A stretch of DNA of 64,000 nt from Marinobacter sp. EhC06 (GTDB lineage: Bacteria; Pseudomonadota; Gammaproteobacteria; Pseudomonadales; Oleiphilaceae). Every line of letters starts with the position of its first letter. Within the stretch, counting starts at the first letter, position 1. The notes under the pieces were generated by a model, which was not told the DNA's origin, made no database searches, and saw only the letters and a list, made by a program, of their open reading frames with translations. The stretch covers positions 1-64,000 of the forward strand of contig NZ_LXYO01000033.1 of assembly GCF_001650915.1 (NCBI RefSeq). The letters are read 5' to 3'. Positions 44,283 to 56,619 of the stretch are shown here, piece by piece. Both the position numbers and the translations under genes were made by a program.

Positions 44283-44617
44283 ATCAATTGCCGGATGCGG
44301 TGATTGAGACGACCGACTTCCCGACGCATTTCCTCCACCTCGTCGAGCAACTCGAGTGACATGGCAAGGCCGGGCAGATTCATTTTCAGGTCCCTTTGTA
44401 ATCTCTGAGCCTTGCGCAATCGGCTCAGGGCAGCGATATCGAACTCCCATTGCCGGGCCTCTGGAGAGTCCTCAAGCGGGGCAATAATCCCGTAGTCCAC
44501 CAGTTTGATGACAAACTCGGCATGGCACTCGCCACGCTCGCAGATTTCACGCAGGGTGAAGGTGCTGCCATCCTGGTCGAGCACCTCTACCGTCAGAATA
44601 TGATCTTGCTTGCTCAT
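44273..44617 (-). CDS. cbpM: Chaperone modulator CbpM
   Basis: 114 residues, a MerR-like helical domain (TLREICERGECHAEFVIKLV, YGIIAP) followed by a coiled coil. CbpM binds the J domain of CbpA and inhibits it. The gene is 13 bp downstream of cbpA on the same strand, the standard order. GGGAGTAAGGT precedes the ATG. Confidence 0.88.
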   Translation of the reverse strand: MSKQDHILTVEVLDQDGSTFTLREICERGECHAEFVIKLVDYGIIAPLEDSPEARQWEFDIAALSRLRKAQRLQRDLKMNLPGLAMSLELLDEVEEMRREVGRLNHRIRQLMGE

Positions 44618-44630
44618 ACCTTACTCCCGC

Positions 44631-45602
44631 TTAAACGTGAAGCTTGCTGCGTGGATTGAAGTTCTTCTCTGCCTCTGCCAGTTGCTCGTAGAGCTTCTCG
44701 GCTTCCGGGCTGTGTTTCTCGGGCATGGCGATTTGCAGAATGACAATCTGATCACCCGGATGTTTGCCCGGGAAGCCCTTGCCCTTGAGCCGAAGCTTCC
44801 GGCCACTGGTGGAGCCCTTCGGTACTTTCAGATTTACCTTTGCGCCAACGGTTGGCACGGTCACCGTTGCACCCAGGGCCGCTTCCCATGGCGCTATCGG
44901 CAGAGTAACCAGGACATCCCGACCTTCCACGGCAAAGTGTGGGTGCGGCGCAAACTCCACCTCGATGAACAGATCGCCCGGCTCACCACCGCCTAAACCC
45001 GGCGCGCCCTGGCCTTTGAGGCGGATATGCTGGCCTTCGCGCATGCCGGCCGGGATCTTCACTTTCAGGGTCTTTTGCCTGGGAATCACCCGGCCATGCT
45101 CATCGGCCTCATGGACCGCGAAAGACACCTGTTTTTCACAGCCGTGAAACGCCTCTTCCAGGAACAGCGCAATCCTGGCGTGCACGTCCTCACCGCGCAT
45201 TTTCATGTTCTGGCGGAAACCGCCCCCACCAAAGCCACCGGAAAAACCGCCCCGGCGGCCACCACCGAAAATCTCTTCGAAGAATTCGCTGAACTGGCGG
45301 GCGTCGGCTTCGGTATAACCACCACCACCGAAGCCAGCCCCACTCTGCCAGCCCGGAGGTGGCTCGAAGGAACCATCCGCACGGGCGCCGTATTTACGCA
45401 GCTGGTCATATTCCTCCCGTTTTTCGGGATCTTTCAGTACTTCGTAGGCTTCACCAACCTCTTTGAACCGGGTGTCGGCATCCTCTTCCTTGCTGACATC
45501 CGGATGGTATTTCCGTGCCAGCTTTCGGTAGGCCTTTTTAATCTCCTCGGCGGAGGCAGACTCACTGACACCGAGTACGGCGTAATAGTCTTTGAAGTCC
45601 AT
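44631..45602 (-). CDS. cbpA: DnaJ-like co-chaperone CbpA
   Basis: 323 residues. J domain at 1-70 with HPD at 33-35, a Gly/Phe-rich linker (about 75-135) and two beta-barrel substrate-binding domains (about 140-310). There is no zinc-finger region, which separates it from DnaJ. It stimulates DnaK ATPase and in E. coli also binds curved DNA. GAGGAG before the ATG; cbpM follows. Confidence 0.93.
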   Translation of the reverse strand: MDFKDYYAVLGVSESASAEEIKKAYRKLARKYHPDVSKEEDADTRFKEVGEAYEVLKDPEKREEYDQLRKYGARADGSFEPPPGWQSGAGFGGGGYTEADARQFSEFFEEIFGGGRRGGFSGGFGGGGFRQNMKMRGEDVHARIALFLEEAFHGCEKQVSFAVHEADEHGRVIPRQKTLKVKIPAGMREGQHIRLKGQGAPGLGGGEPGDLFIEVEFAPHPHFAVEGRDVLVTLPIAPWEAALGATVTVPTVGAKVNLKVPKGSTSGRKLRLKGKGFPGKHPGDQIVILQIAMPEKHSPEAEKLYEQLAEAEKNFNPRSKLHV

Positions 45603-45827
45603 GGCACTCCTCGTTACTGATCATCATGCATGATCAATTATTGATCTCTGATACCTATATTTGACGCTGGCAGCGAAAATACAAGCACCCAGTGATGCCC
45701 AGTTGCGATAGATCAAACGCGGCGGAACTTGTGGCCATGCCCACTGTGGTAATTCGTATAGCATCTTGTTTCGGGAAAGGTGACAATTGCCGGTTTTACT
45801 CTTTCCACCGGCTTCAGGGAGTGCTTT

Positions 45828-47036
45828 TTGAGCAGCGAACCAGCCACACGACTCCGGATTTTCCTGATCGAATTCGCATTGGCCCTGGGTGGCTTTGCCA
45901 TCGGTACCGGGGAGTTCGCCATCATGGGCCTGATGCCCAATGTGTCGCAGGATCTCGGTGTCACCGAACCGCAGGTGGGACACCTGATCAGCGCCTATGC
46001 GTTGGGGGTTGTGGTGGGGGCTCCGCTCCTGGCAGTGATCGGCGCCCGCTTTTTCCGGCGCCAGTTGCTGATCTGGCTGATGGGCTTTTATGCGGTTGGG
46101 AATCTGGCGAGCGCCCTGGCGGCAGACTATACCGGGGTCATGATTGCGCGCTTTGTGGCCGGCCTCCCTCATGGGGCGTATTTCGGCGTAGCCTGCCTGG
46201 TGGCGGCATCCCTGGTACCGGTCCATCAACGGGCGAAAGCGGTCAGCCGCGTCATGATGGGCCTGACTCTGGCGCTGCTGCTGGGAAACCCCATGGCGGC
46301 CTGGATGGGGCAGTCGCTGGACTGGCGTTACGTGTATATGTTCGTGGGCCTGATTTCCGTGATCACACTGACCATGGTGATCTCGGTGCTGCCGGTGGAT
46401 CCGCAGGAACAACGGAAGGGGTCGTTCAGCGAAATCCGGGCTTTCAACCGGGCCGGTATCTGGTTCGCCCTGGCCATCGGCGCTATCGGCTTCTCCGGTA
46501 TGTTTGCCGTGTTCAGCTACCTGGCGCCCACGCTGCTGGAAGTAACAAAGGTTGAGGAGTACTGGATTCCCCTGGCCCTGGCAGTGTTCGGGCTGGGCGG
46601 CTTTACCGGCAATCTGCTCGGCGGCTGGTTGTTCGATCGGTTGGGATTTCGGGCGGTCGGCGTCATTCTGTTGCTGAGCGCCTGCATTCTCCTGGTATTT
46701 CCATCCACCACCGGCACGCTTCCAATATTGCTGGTTGCCTGTTTCCTGGTAGCTATGATGGGTGCTCTGGGACCGGCACTGCAGACCCATCTGATGGATG
46801 TAGCCCATGGCGCCCAGAACCTGGCGGCCGCCTCACATCATGCCGCCTTCAACGTTGCCAACGCCCTCGGGCCCTGGCTCGCGGGTATGGCAATCACAGC
46901 GGGGTTCGGCTGGTCATCGACGGGATACGTCGGGGCTACTACGGCAACCCTGGGGCTGCTCATTTTCCTTGCGGCCTGGCGCCACAAACAAAAAGGCCCC
47001 CGCAATGCGGAGGCCAATCAGGTTCCGATCTCTTAA
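45828..47036 (+). CDS. MFS transporter, DHA1-type
   Basis: 402 residues from a TTG at 45828, which has GGGAG 8 nt upstream and gives a normal N-terminus before helix 1; an in-frame GTG at 45780 is the alternative. Twelve membrane helices. ALGGFAIGTGEFAIMGLMP and the motif A-like loop between helices 2 and 3 resemble the arabinose/sugar and drug efflux DHA1 proteins (AraJ/YdhP type). The substrate is unknown. It converges on fba with only 2 bp between the stops, and its last codons carry the fba terminator. Confidence 0.85.
   Translation: MSSEPATRLRIFLIEFALALGGFAIGTGEFAIMGLMPNVSQDLGVTEPQVGHLISAYALGVVVGAPLLAVIGARFFRRQLLIWLMGFYAVGNLASALAADYTGVMIARFVAGLPHGAYFGVACLVAASLVPVHQRAKAVSRVMMGLTLALLLGNPMAAWMGQSLDWRYVYMFVGLISVITLTMVISVLPVDPQEQRKGSFSEIRAFNRAGIWFALAIGAIGFSGMFAVFSYLAPTLLEVTKVEEYWIPLALAVFGLGGFTGNLLGGWLFDRLGFRAVGVILLLSACILLVFPSTTGTLPILLVACFLVAMMGALGPALQTHLMDVAHGAQNLAAASHHAAFNVANALGPWLAGMAITAGFGWSSTGYVGATTATLGLLIFLAAWRHKQKGPRNAEANQVPIS
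46985..47015 (-). terminator. Terminator of fba inside the MFS coding end
   Basis: On the minus strand GGCCTCCGC and GCGGGGGCC (9 bp with one mismatch, 3-nt loop) are followed by TTTTTGTTTG. It lies 24 bp after the fba stop and within the last codons of the convergent transporter gene. Confidence 0.75.
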
Positions 47037-47038
47037 GC

Positions 47039-48103
47039 TTACTTGACCTTGGGGTCCAGCTCGCCAGAGGCGTAGCGCTCGAACATGCGCTCAAGGTTAA
47101 CCGGCTTGATCTTGCTGGCATTGCCGGCACAACCGAAGGCTTCGTAGCGTGCGATGCACACTTCGGTCATGGCCTTCATGGTTTCCTTCAGGAATTTGCG
47201 CGGGTCGAACTCGGCCGGGTTTTCGGCGAGGAAGCGACGGACCGCGCCGGTGCTGGCCAGGCGCAGGTCGGTGTCGATGTTGACCTTGCGCACGCCGTGC
47301 TTGATGCCCTCTACGATTTCTTCAACCGGTACGCCGTAGGTTTCGGGGATCTCACCACCGTATTCGTTGATGATCTTCAGCCACTCCTGGGGTACGGAGC
47401 TGGAGCCGTGCATAACCAGGTGGGTGTCCGGGATGCGGGCATGGATGGCTTTGATCTGGTCGATGGCCAGGATGTCGCCTGTGGGCGGACGGGTAAACTT
47501 GTAGGCGCCGTGGCTGGTGCCGATGGCGATGGCCAGGGCATCAACGTGGGTTTTCTTGACGAAGTCCGCCGCTTCTTCCGGGTCGGTCAGCATCTGGCTG
47601 TGGTCCAGGGTGCCTTCGGCACCGATGCCGTCTTCTTCACCGGCCTGACCGGTTTCCAGGGAACCCAGGCAGCCCAGCTCGCCTTCTACGGAGACACCAC
47701 AAGCGTGGGCCATTTCAACGGTGCGACGGGTTACGCCGACGTTGTATTCATAATCGGTGGGGGTTTTACCATCTTCACCGAGGGAGCCGTCCATCATCAC
47801 TGAGCTGAAGCCCAGCTGGATGGAGCGCTGGCACACGGAGGGGCTGGTGCCATGGTCCTGGTGCATGACCACCGGGATGTGCGGGAATTCTTCGATGGCC
47901 GCCAGGATCAGGTGGCGCAGGAAGGGGGCGCCGGCGTACTTACGGGCACCAGCGGAGGCCTGAACAATCACCGGGGAGTCGGTTTTGTCGGCAGCTTCCA
48001 TGATGGCGCGCATCTGTTCCAGGTTGTTGACGTTAAAGGCTGGCACACCGTAACCATGCTCGGCGGCGTGATCCAGCATTTGCCGCATCGAAATCAGGGC
48101 CAT
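47039..48103 (-). CDS. fba: Class II fructose-bisphosphate aldolase
   Basis: 354 residues. VMHQDHGTS carries the zinc-binding histidine and catalytic region; [17 protein letters not shown] and HGSSSVP are class II motifs. It joins glyceraldehyde-3-phosphate and dihydroxyacetone phosphate, or the reverse. AAGGAG precedes the ATG. It is the last gene after tkt-epd-pgk, 240 bp from pgk, with a long palindromic repeat in that gap. Confidence 0.96.
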   Translation of the reverse strand: MALISMRQMLDHAAEHGYGVPAFNVNNLEQMRAIMEAADKTDSPVIVQASAGARKYAGAPFLRHLILAAIEEFPHIPVVMHQDHGTSPSVCQRSIQLGFSSVMMDGSLGEDGKTPTDYEYNVGVTRRTVEMAHACGVSVEGELGCLGSLETGQAGEEDGIGAEGTLDHSQMLTDPEEAADFVKKTHVDALAIAIGTSHGAYKFTRPPTGDILAIDQIKAIHARIPDTHLVMHGSSSVPQEWLKIINEYGGEIPETYGVPVEEIVEGIKHGVRKVNIDTDLRLASTGAVRRFLAENPAEFDPRKFLKETMKAMTEVCIARYEAFGCAGNASKIKPVNLERMFERYASGELDPKVK

Positions 48104-48187
48104 GGGTCGTCTCCTTCATTTGGACTATGGGTAGTTGAATTCTGTTTCTGTGCAGGACTCCTCTGGTCTGGCCTGGGAGTCTGCTGC

Positions 48188-48293
48188 GGCAGGTGGGGGA
48201 ACCCTTCCCGGGACACGCTGTTAATACGTCCCTGTACGCTTGACTGCAGCATCCTTGCTGCAGACAGTCCCGGGAAGGGTTCCCCCACCTGCC
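48188..48293 (+). repeat. Long-arm palindromic repeat, copy A
   Basis: Perfect 27-bp inverted arms (48188-48214 and 48267-48293) enclose a 52-nt core starting ACGCTGTTAATACGTCCCTG. Inside the core are TAC..GTA around GTCCCT and TGCAGCA-TCCT-TGCTGCA, a perfect 7-bp hairpin. The core matches copies B and C; the arms do not. It lies between pgk and fba, inside a probable operon. Confidence 0.9.
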
Positions 48294-48343
48294 TTGCGAT
48301 TCTGGTCTTGTTGTTGGACCCGATCAGAACCGCTTTTGTTTGT

Positions 48344-49504
48344 TTACTCGCCGCGCTCTTCCAGTACTGCTACTGCCGGGAGTGTCTTACCTTCTACGAA
48401 TTCCAGGAACGCGCCACCACCGGTGGAGATATACGAGATTTTGTCAGCAACGCCGTACTTGTCAACGGCGGCAACGGTGTCACCGCCGCCGGCCAGTGAG
48501 AAGGCGTCGCTTTCGGCGATGGCGTGAGCAAGCGCCTTGGTGCCGTTGCCGAACTGGTCGAATTCGAAAACGCCAACCGGGCCGTTCCAGAGGATGGTTT
48601 TGGCGTTCTTCAGTACGTCGGCGAACTTGCCGGCGGTTTCCGGGCCTACGTCGAGGATCATGTCGTCGTCGCTGACGTCGGCGATGTTCTTGGTCGTTGC
48701 GGTGGCGGTTTCTGCAAATTCACTGGCAACAACCACGTCGACCGGCAGCGGGATTTCAACGCGGCTGGCGATTTCTTTGGCGGTGTCGATCAGGTCGTGT
48801 TCGCACAGGGATTTGCCAACCGGGTGACCAGCCGCTGCCAGGAAGGTGTTGGCGATGCCGCCGCCCACGATGATCGAATCGCAGACCTTCTCCAGAGCGT
48901 TGAGGACGTCCAGTTTGGTGGAGACTTTGGAGCCACCAACAATGGCCACCACTGGCTTGGCCGGGTTATCCAGGGCTTTGCCCAGGGCTTCCAGTTCGGC
49001 CGCCAGCAGAGGGCCGGCGCAGGCTTCGGGGGCGAATTTGGCTACGCCGTGGGTGGAGGCCTGGGCGCGGTGGGCGGTGCCGAAGGCGTCCATCACATAG
49101 ACGTCGCAGAGGGCCGCGTACTTTTTCGCGAGGTCTTCGTTGTCTTTCTTTTCGCCTTTGTTGAAGCGTACGTTTTCGAACAGGACGACTTCGCCATCGG
49201 CCACTTCAACGCCGTCCAGATAGTCCTTGATCAGACGAACTTCCTGGCCCAGAACCTTGGTCAGGTGGTCGGCGACGGGCTTCATGGAGGAAGCTTCGTC
49301 GTACACGCCTTCTTCCGGGCGGCCCAGATGGGACATCAGCATGACTTTGGCGCCGGCGTCTTTCGCGGCCTTGATAGTCGGCAGTGACGCGCGAATGCGG
49401 GCGTCGCTGGAGACTTTGCCGTCCTTGACCGGCACGTTCAGGTCTTCACGGATCAGCACTCGCTTGCCGGCGAGGTTAAGGTCGGTCATTCTCTTGATGG
49501 CCAT
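48344..49504 (-). CDS. pgk: Phosphoglycerate kinase
   Basis: 386 residues, the common bacterial length. [43 protein letters not shown] and the C-terminal [17 protein letters not shown] are family signatures. It interconverts 1,3-bisphosphoglycerate and 3-phosphoglycerate with ATP formation. GAAGGGAC precedes the ATG; the gene is 29 bp after epd. Confidence 0.97.
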   Translation of the reverse strand: MAIKRMTDLNLAGKRVLIREDLNVPVKDGKVSSDARIRASLPTIKAAKDAGAKVMLMSHLGRPEEGVYDEASSMKPVADHLTKVLGQEVRLIKDYLDGVEVADGEVVLFENVRFNKGEKKDNEDLAKKYAALCDVYVMDAFGTAHRAQASTHGVAKFAPEACAGPLLAAELEALGKALDNPAKPVVAIVGGSKVSTKLDVLNALEKVCDSIIVGGGIANTFLAAAGHPVGKSLCEHDLIDTAKEIASRVEIPLPVDVVVASEFAETATATTKNIADVSDDDMILDVGPETAGKFADVLKNAKTILWNGPVGVFEFDQFGNGTKALAHAIAESDAFSLAGGGDTVAAVDKYGVADKISYISTGGGAFLEFVEGKTLPAVAVLEERGE

Positions 49505-49533
49505 AACGTTCGTCCCTTCAACAAAATTTCAGA

Positions 49534-50565
49534 TTAAGAATGTTTGGTTAACCAGCTTTTGCTGACATCGAGCATCCGGTTCGCGAACCCCCACTCATTA
49601 TCGAACCAGCACAGCACTTTCACCATGGTGCCCCCGGTTACCCGGGTCTGGCCGCCGTCGACAACGCCGGAGTGGGCGTCGTGGTTGAAATCGGAGCTGG
49701 CCAGCAGTTCGTCGGTATAGCCGAGTATGCTCTTCAATGGGCCGTTGGCGGCCTCTTTTAACAGTTTGTTCACCGCTGCCACGTCGGTGGCTTTGGCCAC
49801 GTTCACTACCATGTCGATGGCGGAAACGTTCATGGTCGGTACCCGCATGGCCACCGAACTGAACTTGCCTTCCATGCTCGGAAGTAACCGCTCAATACCT
49901 TTTGCAAGACCGGTTTCCACCGGAACGATGTTGTGCAGGGCGCTGCGGGTTCGTCGCAAATCCTGGTGGTGGTAGGCGTCGATGACCGGTTGGTCGTTCA
50001 TTGCAGCGTGGATCGTGGTGGTACTCCCCTGCTCGACACCCAGCGCTTCGTCCAGCACCTTGATCACCGGCACCAGACAGTTGGTGGTGCACGAAGCAGC
50101 GGCAACGATGACATCATCAGCCGTGAGATCGGCGTGGTTAACACCATAGACCACGGTGCGATCGACGTCCGACTCGGCCGGCTGCGAGAACAGCAGCTGT
50201 TTGGCGCCGGAATCGATGTGTTTCTGGGCCGTGGCACGATCAGAGAAGGCGCCGGAGCATTCCAGCACCAGATCGACATCCAGCAGACGCCAGGGCAGTT
50301 CTGCCGGATCAGCATGACTCAACACACGGATGGCATCTCCATTGACCATGAGATCCTGGCCCGATACCGAAATGTCACCCTGGAAACGGCCATGGGTGGA
50401 ATCGTATCGGGTCAGGTGGGCAATGGTGTCGATATCCGACAGCTCATTAATAGCGACCACCTGCAGGTGGTCGCGGAAGCCATTTTCATAAAGCGCCCGC
50501 AACACGCACTGGCCGATTCGGCCGTACCCGTTGATGGCGACACGAAAAGGCGCAGAGTCTGTCAT
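49534..50565 (-). CDS. epd: Erythrose-4-phosphate dehydrogenase (GAPDH family)
   Basis: 343 residues. Rossmann motif INGYGRIGQ and catalytic ASCTTNC are shared by GAPDH and Epd. The Epd reading rests on VVAINELSDIDTIAHLTRYD, LRRTRSALHNIVPVETGLA and VDFNHDxHS-like SSDFNHDAHSGVVDG, plus its place between tkt and pgk, the classic epd location. It oxidises erythrose-4-phosphate to 4-phosphoerythronate for pyridoxal phosphate synthesis. A glycolytic or gluconeogenic GAPDH role cannot be excluded by sequence alone. It shares one base with the tkt stop. Confidence 0.85.
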   Translation of the reverse strand: MTDSAPFRVAINGYGRIGQCVLRALYENGFRDHLQVVAINELSDIDTIAHLTRYDSTHGRFQGDISVSGQDLMVNGDAIRVLSHADPAELPWRLLDVDLVLECSGAFSDRATAQKHIDSGAKQLLFSQPAESDVDRTVVYGVNHADLTADDVIVAAASCTTNCLVPVIKVLDEALGVEQGSTTTIHAAMNDQPVIDAYHHQDLRRTRSALHNIVPVETGLAKGIERLLPSMEGKFSSVAMRVPTMNVSAIDMVVNVAKATDVAAVNKLLKEAANGPLKSILGYTDELLASSDFNHDAHSGVVDGGQTRVTGGTMVKVLCWFDNEWGFANRMLDVSKSWLTKHS

Positions 50566-52565
50566 CAGGCGTCCAGCAGCTCAGCAGCCACTTCCAGAAC
50601 GTTGTCGACGGTGAAGCCGAATTCCTTGAACAGCTCGCCAGCAGGGGCAGACTCACCGAAGGTGGTCATGCCGATGATGCGGCCGTCCAGGCCAACGTAC
50701 TTGTACCAGTAGTCGGCAATACCGGCTTCGATGGCGATGCGGTTGGTCACGTCCAGCGGCAGAACCTGCTGCTTGTACTCGGCGCTCTGGGCATCGAATA
50801 CATCGGTGGACGGCATGGAGACCACGCGAACCTTGTTGCCCTGCTCCCGCAGTTTGGCGGCAGCGTCCTGGGCCAGGCCGACTTCGGAGCCAGTGGCAAT
50901 CAGGATCAGGTCCGGTGTGCCTTCGCTGTCTGACAGAATGTAAGCGCCCTTGGCCACATCCGCGAGCTGCTGTGCATCGCGCGGCTGTGCCGGCAGACCC
51001 TGACGGGAGAACACCATGGCTGTCGGGCCATCGGTGCGCTCGAGAGCTGCTTTCCAGGCCACTGCAGATTCAACGGTGTCAGCGGGGCGCCACATGCTCA
51101 TGTTGGGCGTGGCGCGCAGGCTGGCCATTTGCTCGATCGGCTGGTGTGTCGGGCCGTCTTCGCCCAGGCCGATGGAATCGTGGGTGAACACGAAGATGGA
51201 ACGCTGCTTCATTAGTGCGGCCATGCGCACGGCATTGCGGCAGTATTCCATGAAGATCAGGAAGGTCGCGCCGTAGGGTACGAAACCGCCGTGCAGGGCG
51301 ATGCCGTTCATGATGGCTGCCATGCCGAACTCGCGAACACCATAATAGATGTAGTTGCCGCTGGCGTCTTCTTTGGTTAGACCCTTGGTGTCGGACCAGA
51401 TGGTCAGGTTGGAACCGGCCAGGTCGGCAGAGCCGCCCATCAGTTCCGGCAGCAGCGGGCCGTAGGCGTTCAGGGTGTTCTGGGAAGCCTTACGGGAGGC
51501 AACGGTCTCGGCCTTGTCCTGGCACTCCTGGATGTAGGCCTGAGCCTTCTCGGCGAAATCAGCAGGCAGTTCGCCGGCCATGCGACGCTTGAACTCAGCC
51601 GCCAGTTCCGGCTCGGCCTTCTCGTAGGCGGCAAACTTCTGCTCCCACTCGGACTGGGCAGCGGCACCTTTTTCACGGGCATTCCAGGCACTGGCAATGT
51701 CGGCCGGGATTTCGAACGGTCCGTGCTGCCAACCCAACTGCTCGCGGGTCAAGGTGATTTCGTCGTCACCCAGGGGGGCGCCGTGACAGCTTTCCTTGCC
51801 CTGCTTGTTCGGGGAGCCAAAGCCGATGATGGTCTTGCAGCAGATCAGAGTGGGCTGATCGGTGTTGGCACGGGCCGCTTCGATGGCCGCGCGAATAGCG
51901 TCGGCGTCGTGGCCGTCGACTGCGGGAATCACCTGCCAGCCGTAGGATTCGAAACGCTGCGGCGTGTTGTCGGTAAACCAGCCTTCGACCTCGCCATCAA
52001 TGGAGATACCGTTGTCGTCATAGAAGAACACAAGCTTGCCGAGACCCAGAGTGCCGGCCAGGGACGCCACTTCGTGGGAGATGCCTTCCATGAGGCAGCC
52101 GTCGCCGAGGAAAGCGTAGGTGTAATGGTCAACAATCTCGTGGCCCGGACGGTTGAACTGCGCTGCCAGGGACTTTTCGGCAATGGCGAAACCAACGGCG
52201 TTGGCAATACCCTGGCCCAGGGGTCCGGTGGTGGTTTCAATGCCCGGGGTGTAGCCGTACTCGGGATGGCCCGGAGTCTTGGAGTGCAGCTGACGGAAGT
52301 TCTTGATGTCGTCGATGGAAACGTCGTAACCGCTCAGGTGCAGCAGGGAATACTGCAGCATGGAGCCATGACCGTTAGACAGCACGAAGCGGTCCCGGTT
52401 GGCCCACTGAGGGTTGGCCGGGTTGTGGCTCAGGTAATCGTTCCACAGAACCTCGGCGATATCCGCCATACCCATGGGCGCACCCGGGTGGCCGGACTTG
52501 GCTTTCTGAACCGCATCCATGCTCAGCGCGCGAATGGCGTTGGCGAGATCTTTACGAGACGGCAT
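50565..52565 (-). CDS. tkt: Transketolase
   Basis: 666 residues. The thiamine diphosphate motif [18 protein letters not shown] and other conserved stretches ([38 protein letters not shown]) are intact. It moves two-carbon units in the pentose phosphate pathway and supplies erythrose-4-phosphate, the substrate of Epd next to it. GGAGAAACGTCA precedes the ATG. Start of the tkt-epd-pgk-fba row. Confidence 0.97.
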   Translation of the reverse strand: MPSRKDLANAIRALSMDAVQKAKSGHPGAPMGMADIAEVLWNDYLSHNPANPQWANRDRFVLSNGHGSMLQYSLLHLSGYDVSIDDIKNFRQLHSKTPGHPEYGYTPGIETTTGPLGQGIANAVGFAIAEKSLAAQFNRPGHEIVDHYTYAFLGDGCLMEGISHEVASLAGTLGLGKLVFFYDDNGISIDGEVEGWFTDNTPQRFESYGWQVIPAVDGHDADAIRAAIEAARANTDQPTLICCKTIIGFGSPNKQGKESCHGAPLGDDEITLTREQLGWQHGPFEIPADIASAWNAREKGAAAQSEWEQKFAAYEKAEPELAAEFKRRMAGELPADFAEKAQAYIQECQDKAETVASRKASQNTLNAYGPLLPELMGGSADLAGSNLTIWSDTKGLTKEDASGNYIYYGVREFGMAAIMNGIALHGGFVPYGATFLIFMEYCRNAVRMAALMKQRSIFVFTHDSIGLGEDGPTHQPIEQMASLRATPNMSMWRPADTVESAVAWKAALERTDGPTAMVFSRQGLPAQPRDAQQLADVAKGAYILSDSEGTPDLILIATGSEVGLAQDAAAKLREQGNKVRVVSMPSTDVFDAQSAEYKQQVLPLDVTNRIAIEAGIADYWYKYVGLDGRIIGMTTFGESAPAGELFKEFGFTVDNVLEVAAELLDA

Positions 52566-52740
52566 TGACGTTTCTCCAGTGTTTTGCAGGAAAAGAATTC
52601 GTAGTGATTAAAGGGCGATCAAAAATGAGGCGCGTATTTTCGCCGATTAGTGTGTGCCGGGGCAAATCGGCATGCGCCTGTTTCACGATTGTTTGCCTGC
52701 GGATTTCCGAAAGGGCCTGATTTCAAAGAACGATAAATCT

Positions 52741-52760
52741 ATATCAAAATTTTTTGATAT
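52741..52760. promoter_or_regulatory. SahR-type operator 1 (ATATCAAAA-N2-TTTTGATAT)
   Basis: A perfect 20-bp inverted repeat, 9-bp arms with a 2-nt centre, 42 bp before the ArsR-type regulator gene. An almost identical site lies before metK (53819). The repeat suggests autoregulation. Confidence 0.8.
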
Positions 52761-52802
52761 GCCTATTGATTGACCACCCGAAGCACCCTACACTTCGTTC
52801 CC

Positions 52803-53804
52803 ATGACATCCATGACCACGCATGCCGACAACCTGTCCTCCGTGGACGCACTGGCCCCGATCTTCAAAGCAAGCGGGGATCCCTTGCGTCTGGAGATTTT
52901 GCGTGTGTTGAGAAGGGATACCTTCGGGGTTCTGGAGCTCAGCCAGCTGTTTGATATGCGCCAGTCAGGTATGAGCCACCACCTGAAAGTGATGAACAAG
53001 GCCGGCCTGCTGGAGCCCCAGCGCGAGGGCAACGCGATTTTCTATCGCCGCCCGTTGCACCTGGACAGCGACAAGCCGACGGACCAGACGATACGCCAGA
53101 TATTCGAAGCGGTAGACCGGGTGCCACTGCCGCCGCATCTCCAGGAACGAATTGAAGCCATCCGCAACCAGCGTGCGGATCAGTCCCAAGCCTTCTTTGC
53201 TCGCCACGCGGAGCAGTTCCGGGAGCAACAGGAGCTCATTGCCGCCTTTGATCTTTATGCAGAGCCGGTGGCGGAAATGATCCGGAAGCGGTCCCGCAAA
53301 CACCAGTGGCAGGCGGCGCTGGAAATCGGCCCCGGCGAGGGCGCCTTCCTGCCAGTGCTGGCCGAGCTTTGCGGGCATGTGGTCGCCCTGGATAACAGCC
53401 GTGACATGCTGGCAAAAGCAACCCGTACCTGCATTGATGAACGGCTGAACAACATCGACCTGATTGAGGGCGTTACCGACACCCTGCTGGCCAGGGGCGA
53501 TGCTTTTGACCTGGTGGTTGCCAACATGGTGCTGCACCACGTACCCAGCCCCGCCGACATCTTCCTGGATTCCGCGGCGCTGATGAATAACGGCGGCTGC
53601 TTCGTCATCAGCGACCTGTGCAGTCACGACCAGGACTGGGCAAAAGCAAACTGCGGTGATCTCTGGCTGGGTTTTGAACCGGAAGAGCTCACCACCTGGG
53701 CAGCGGACGCCGGCCTGGTTGCCGGAGAACAGCTGTTTATCGGCTTGCGCAACGGTTTTCAGATTCAGGTTCGGGAATTCTGGAAACACGGCGGCCAGAT
53801 TTGA
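52803..53804 (+). CDS. sahR: ArsR-type regulator fused to a SAM methyltransferase fold (SahR-like)
   Basis: 333 residues from the ATG at 52803; another ATG at 52812 is possible and neither has a strong ribosome site. The N-terminal ~85 residues are an ArsR winged helix (DPLRLEILRVL, QSGMSHHLKVMNKAGLLE). From about 170 on comes a class I methyltransferase fold with motif I LEIGPGEGAF. In known SahR proteins this arrangement senses S-adenosylhomocysteine and controls methyl-cycle genes. It precedes metK, ahcY and metF, with matching palindromes before both itself and metK. The methyltransferase part probably binds SAH/SAM as a ligand; catalysis is not shown. Confidence 0.85.
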   Translation: MTSMTTHADNLSSVDALAPIFKASGDPLRLEILRVLRRDTFGVLELSQLFDMRQSGMSHHLKVMNKAGLLEPQREGNAIFYRRPLHLDSDKPTDQTIRQIFEAVDRVPLPPHLQERIEAIRNQRADQSQAFFARHAEQFREQQELIAAFDLYAEPVAEMIRKRSRKHQWQAALEIGPGEGAFLPVLAELCGHVVALDNSRDMLAKATRTCIDERLNNIDLIEGVTDTLLARGDAFDLVVANMVLHHVPSPADIFLDSAALMNNGGCFVISDLCSHDQDWAKANCGDLWLGFEPEELTTWAADAGLVAGEQLFIGLRNGFQIQVREFWKHGGQI

Positions 53805-53818
53805 CGACCTGAATCGCA

Positions 53819-53838
53819 ATATCAACAAATTTTGATAT
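53819..53838. promoter_or_regulatory. SahR-type operator 2 (before metK)
   Basis: ATATCAACAAATTTTGATAT matches operator 1 with one arm mismatch, 116 bp before metK. It is a strong sign that metK and the genes after it belong to the regulon. Confidence 0.8.
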
Positions 53839-53840
53839 AC

Positions 53841-53862
53841 GGATACGTAGTTTTACGTATCC
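53841..53862 (+). other. Perfect hairpin in the metK leader
   Basis: GGATACGTA and TACGTATCC (9 bp) enclose a 4-nt loop GTTT, 2 bp after operator 2. No T-run follows, so it is not a classic terminator. It could be an RNA structure or another protein site. Confidence 0.5.
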
Positions 53863-53953
53863 TTACACAGATCACCAAACCGGATACCGGAAAGCGCTTT
53901 AAGAAAGTCGCTTACCGGACTGAATTTGAATCGCTCACAGAGGAGCATGTGTT

Positions 53954-55144
<1,191 letters not shown>

Positions 55145-55153
55145 ACCGATTTC

Positions 55154-55179
55154 GGGCGTATGTCATCAGGCATACGCCC
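55154..55179 (+). other. Hairpin between metK and ahcY
   Basis: GGGCGTATG and CATACGCCC form a perfect 9-bp stem with an 8-nt loop, 9 bp after the metK stop. There is no T-run. It may tune read-through or protect mRNA ends. It does not match an SAH riboswitch that I can recognise. Confidence 0.5.
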
Positions 55180-55212
55180 AAGCCAAACTGATTGAACTGA
55201 CAGGAGAACACC

Positions 55213-56607
<1,395 letters not shown>

Positions 56608-56619
56608 TCGGGTAAACAG

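Noticed and set aside
53839..53953. SAM or SAH riboswitch before metK, or before ahcY (55145-55212).
   Set aside because: The hairpins present lack the conserved cores I know for SAM-I, SAM-II, SAM-IV or SAH riboswitches. Paired SahR operators explain the control.
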